From WHTK01 sp965197795 (lineage in GTDB: Bacteria > Chloroflexota > Dehalococcoidia > DSTF01 > WHTK01), in assembly GCA_965197795.1 (NCBI GenBank), contig OZ240228.1, positions 806,001 through 870,000 on the forward strand: DNA of 64,000 bases, in the 5' to 3' direction. A program made the translations under genes and the position numbers. The notes under the pieces are model-generated. The model was given only the letters and a program-made list of their open reading frames with translations. It searched no databases and was not told where the DNA came from. Of this stretch, positions 63,585 to 64,000 are shown one piece after another. Within the stretch, counting starts at the first letter, position 1; every line of letters begins with the position of its first letter.

Positions 63585-63955
63585 GCAGCACCGCCCGTTG
63601 TGCCGGACTGCCGCTCACCGTTATCGCCGGACGCGGCGGGGTCCTCAACAGGCGCGAAGTCGTCGGCTATAGACTTGAGAATCTCCCGCCACAGCGCATC
63701 CCAAGCCGGTGCGCGTGGCCCCGCCGTCCAGGCCGCCGCAAATCGCGGAGATCGATACCTCGCCGCGGGTTTGCCTCCGGCCTCCTGAACCTCGGTGCTG
63801 AGGAGGCCGTCAACGTGCTGCCGGTCGACCATGCGCTTGCCGGAGGGGAGTTGAAGAAAGGGCAGCCAGCCCCGGTCAAGCCACCGACGTACCGTGCGAG
63901 GATGCACGTCGCACTGCGCCGCGACTTCCGAGACCGAGAGATATTTGTCCGCCAT
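63581..63955 (-). CDS. Excisionase-type helix-turn-helix protein
   Basis: 124 aa. YLSVSEVAAQCDVHPRTVRR then WLDRGWLPFLQLPSGKRMV is a MerR/excisionase (HTH_17) winged helix at residues 5-50; the rest is Ala/Pro-rich with a helix AWDALWREILKSIADDFA. First gene of the minus-strand operon with primase and helicase; such proteins act as excisionase or replication initiator regulators. Upstream 45 bases to the window end show no further gene. Confidence 0.75.
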   Translation of the reverse strand: MADKYLSVSEVAAQCDVHPRTVRRWLDRGWLPFLQLPSGKRMVDRQHVDGLLSTEVQEAGGKPAARYRSPRFAAAWTAGPRAPAWDALWREILKSIADDFAPVEDPAASGDNGERQSGTTGGAA

Positions 63956-64000
63956 TCGCGCAGAATGCCGCGCAGTGACACGGTCGATGCGGACACGCCA

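Overview
The window is high-GC bacterial DNA in two very different parts. From 1 to about 23.7 kb it looks like an ordinary chromosome: F420-type oxidoreductases, an ECF sigma/anti-sigma pair, a complete riboflavin set (ribD, ribE, ribBA, ribH), dinB, hemL and dnaN. F420-linked enzymes, many GTG/TTG starts and the gene content suggest Chloroflexota or a related actinobacterium-like lineage. This is a weak inference, because no rRNA or complete tRNA is present.

Core part: a membrane protein (2-745), an LLM-class oxidoreductase, an AddA/AddB-like helicase-nuclease pair broken by frameshifts and one amber codon (1841-8066), sigma factor, zf-HC2 anti-sigma and SIMPL lipoprotein ending at a perfect hairpin (8275-10510), a frameshifted dCTP deaminase coupled to ribD, a methyltransferase pseudogene, ribE-ribBA-ribH-NUDIX, a small membrane protein, a DUF402 protein, dinB, a MerR-like regulator, a HAD hydrolase coupled to hemL, a PPOX protein and dnaN.

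Accessory part (23.7-64.0 kb): a large serine recombinase runs into the 3' end of dnaN. It is followed by a small Cys/His protein, a pair of tyrosine recombinases of which one lacks the expected catalytic residues, an unrecognised translationally coupled two-gene module (28137-30514), a winged-helix/nuclease protein, a decayed P-loop ATPase and a tRNA-Lys 3' remnant. Then come an ABC-type ATPase with a DUF4435-like C-terminus (PARIS-like), fragments of HNH, TM0106-type nuclease-helicase and IS3 orfA, an AT-richer HNH cassette and an AbiEi-like antitoxin. The largest block (40.4-54.9 kb) holds broken type I-G Cas genes, then an intact defence cluster: PD-(D/E)XK nuclease, 1793-aa DUF1998-type helicase (DruE-like), 1025-aa partner, mismatch glycosylase, PmeII-like restriction enzyme and C5-cytosine methyltransferase. 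From 55.8 kb there are phage packaging remnants (HNH, TerS, TerL), a CD-NTase-like C-terminal fragment, a NYN fragment, and a minus-strand excisionase-primase-helicase replication operon (60.5-63.95 kb).

The most unusual structure is a 56-bp modular repeat (half-sites three helical turns apart around a variable but self-complementary spacer). Full or partial copies lie at 27.65, 37.66, 39.21, 54.93, 55.03 and 55.85 kb, mostly at gene-truncating junctions, and one lies inside the coding region of the catalytic-looking tyrosine recombinase. Two inverted copies bracket the 15.7-kb defence block. I read the region as a defence island assembled and decayed through recombination at these sites. That mechanism is inference.
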